From Zoroaster sp. YZ-2022 (lineage: Eukaryota > Echinodermata > Asteroidea > Forcipulatida > Zoroasteridae): 64,000 bases of DNA. The position numbers and the translations under genes were made by a program. Positions within the stretch are counted from its first letter, which is position 1, and each line of letters opens with the position of its first letter. The stretch lies in the NCBI GenBank assembly GCA_029582265.1, contig CM055834.1, positions 3,100,001-3,164,000 of the forward strand, written 5' to 3'. This document shows, piece by piece, positions 62,159 through 64,000 of this stretch. The notes beneath the pieces were generated by a model. That model did not search any database. It saw only the letters and a program-made list of their open reading frames with translations, and had not been told where the DNA came from.

Positions 62159-63120
62159 CTGTGGAAGCAAGTGTTATCAATTACAATGTTTATTGATTGT
62201 ATAATATCATCCAAAATAGTTTGTTTCAAGAATGTCTTCTACATGTAACTAACAAACATCATACCATTATTGATCACAAAATATCAATGATTCCAAAGCA
62301 CAAATTCAGTCAAAATGTTTAATTCATGTGATATGAACACACAACAGGCCTTTAAAAAATATTATGTAGGAGGGGGAGGGAAAGGGGAGGAGTGCACTGC
62401 TATTTTATACATCAGAAGTCTATTACCTATGCATATGTATGCCAGCCTAATACAGTCCACAGCATTGTACTCCAGATGTGTGCATGTACAATGAGGATTG
62501 TTAAGGTTAAAGACCATACAAAGTGGTAAATATTTTCAACCCTATTTTAAAAAGAAAGTAATTCTAAGTAGGAATAACCAAAAATACGACTTCCATTATT
62601 TTTCTTTAACCCTTCAACCCTTTAACACCTATGAAAATGTACTTCGTCACTACCGTGAATGACAGGCCCGAAAAAAAGCTGTCGGGGACACTTTCACTGA
62701 GACTATTTTGATGATGTACATTTAGAGGAGGGCAAACGCTAATTGTTTACTGCGGTACGTTTTGTACAAAAAGCATATTACATTGCATACAACTGCAAAA
62801 ATAAGTAGTACTGACCAATTGTGTTGTTCATCATCATCATTTGATGGAGATTATACTGATGCCGAAGTTGGCAAAATAAGGGGAATTGAATCGTATCAAG
62901 CCCGGAATGGACGAAATCCAAGCGAAAATGGCGAGGCGAAGGAAGGTCTCGAGTCCGGCATAAGCACACATAATGGTACCCTATTTTTCTTGCTTTTTAA
63001 AAACAAATATTCTAAGAACAACCTAAGTTTTGAAATCAGGAAAGTTAATCTCACTGCAAAATGTGTCCAAATTGTTCTTGTTTTGTGCCAATAAAAAATA
63101 ATCCTTTGGTGATCTTGCCA
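62159..63120. other. FOCAD intron with an unassigned ORF
   Basis: A 110-codon + frame at 62762-63094 includes FDGDYTDAEVGKIRGIESYQ with acidic composition. The sequence around 62620-62720 (CCCTTTAACACCTATGAAAA, ACTGTCGGGGACACT-like) recalls piggyBac-type ends, but I cannot place termini. No FOCAD exon found here. Confidence 0.3.
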
Positions 63121-64000
63121 GTGCTGTCAACCAGACTAATAGTTTGACATTTCAGGTTTATTTATTTCCACAGTATTAAACCAAAGAAAGTTAATCACAG
63201 AAAGTTACATGTAAATGAAATATATGAAGATGTGAATAAAGTAAATGTGATACTGCAGTGGGATCCATTAAGAAGCAAAGCTTGTAGACAATGGTCCCTA
63301 TAAAGCATGCACGTGCATTGAGCCTATAGAAAAAGAAATAAAAGAGAGCATACCATTGGGAGGACAAAATAACAGGACTCAATGCACATGTTGCTTACAA
63401 AAACTAATTTAAACATACAGATGTAAACAAACAAAAACAGACAAGTACCTTGGGGCATGGACTACACAATACAATAGGCCAGCGAACTGGATTATAAACA
63501 ATTGCATTACAGAGATTCAGCGATAAGCTTCCAACATAATGGATTTGTATATACACTTAAAAAGTAGAAATGTTTTTTGAGGATTTAAGTTTGCCAGTAA
63601 ATGAGTTCCAAAGCATGGGTCCCTCGTGTTTAACCGTTTTATGGGCAAAAGAAGTACGAGTATATGGAATGTGAAAATTTGAGGCTTGACGAGTGAAGTG
63701 AGAATGAATTTCAAGATTCCGAAAAAAAATACTTTTAATGGAAGAAGGTAAATTGTTACTGGTGAATTGGTACATGAGGGACCCAAGCTGATAATGATAA
63801 ATATCCTTGAGTTTTAAAGTTTTATGTTTTAAGAATAGGGGATCCGTATGTGCATTAAAATCTGAGAAATTGATTATACGAAGGGCCCGTTTCTGCAAGA
63901 GGAGAAGTCTGTTTAAATTTTTGCTAGAGCTACCTCCCCATGCAAGTATCCCATAATTAATATAAGATACAACCAGGGTATTGTACAGAGAATCAAGAAC
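63120..64000 (-). pseudogene. LINE 3' end (C-terminal domain and 3' UTR), running off the window
   Basis: The minus frame 63898-63557 gives QKRALRIINFSDFNAHTDPL, DIYHYQLGSLMYQFTSNNLP, SHFTRQASNFHIPYTRTSFA and HEGPMLWNSFTGKLKS, the post-RT blocks of a CR1/L2-like LINE. The preceding residues to 64000 (LDSLYNTLVVSYINYGILAW) continue the RT thumb. The 3' UTR extends to about 63120. It lies in the FOCAD gene or its upstream intron. Confidence 0.75.

Noticed and set aside
59549..60525. Three overlapping frames of 284-319 codons in the GATGCAGCATGATCT array
   Set aside because: Same reason: a stop-free 42-bp unit. They lie in a FOCAD intron without splice signals or a credible start.
59660..61697. 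CRISPR array
   Set aside because: Units are direct tandem copies without unique spacers, in a eukaryotic intron.
63430..63540. A FOCAD exon reading LCNAIVYNPVRWPIV
   Set aside because: It lies directly after the LINE C-terminal domain and continues into its 3' UTR; no acceptor supports an exon.

Overview
This is a eukaryotic, AT-rich, intron-rich and very repeat-dense window. The mix of TEs (CR1/L2-like LINEs with an upstream PHD/2A module, Penelope-like elements, tRNA-derived SINEs with ATT tails, TTAA-flanked MITEs, hAT elements) suggests a marine invertebrate, most likely a deuterostome (echinoderm, hemichordate or cephalochordate). That assignment is inference; no species is identified.

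Two host genes run tail to tail. On the + strand, 2906-4730 holds the last three coding exons of DAP3/MRPS29 (mitochondrial ribosomal protein mS29). On the - strand, 62158 down to 8857, are the last 23 coding exons of focadhesin (FOCAD). Joined, those exons give 3471 nt with every splice phase matching: 1156 codons plus a stop, with no internal stop. The 5' parts of both genes lie outside the window. I found no other host gene.

Layout: 1-2880, the 5' part of a minus-strand LTR retrotransposon whose LTR ends 25 bp before a DAP3 exon; 2906-4730, DAP3 3' end; 4731-8856, convergent intergenic space with TTAA MITEs; 8857-11446, last two FOCAD exons separated by a SINE, MITEs and a solo-LTR-like unit; 11447-22727, an 11-kb intron with a broken LINE, tRNA-like repeats, an inverted Penelope pair and a hAT element; 22728-35535, a 12-kb intron with a nested structure (a TIR pair enclosing a 42-bp hairpin minisatellite, a nearly intact LINE and a 2.8-kb hAT); 35336-53631, closely spaced FOCAD exons with LINE, SINE and MITE insertions; 53632-62158, more exons, a 690-bp TTAA element carrying a THAP domain, a 42-bp array, and a 60-bp array that duplicates a FOCAD splice acceptor eight times; 62159-64000, intron and another LINE 3' end.

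The most interesting signal is distributed. The palindrome TACATGTA occurs roughly 45 times by eye. In several repeats where an uninterrupted sibling can be compared, it is exactly a 6-bp insertion at a TA. That is the form expected for excision footprints of Tc1-type transposons with CA...TG ends, and a 286-bp element with such ends lies at 34136-34421. The second is the tandem array of decoy FOCAD acceptors, each of which would lead straight into an in-frame stop.
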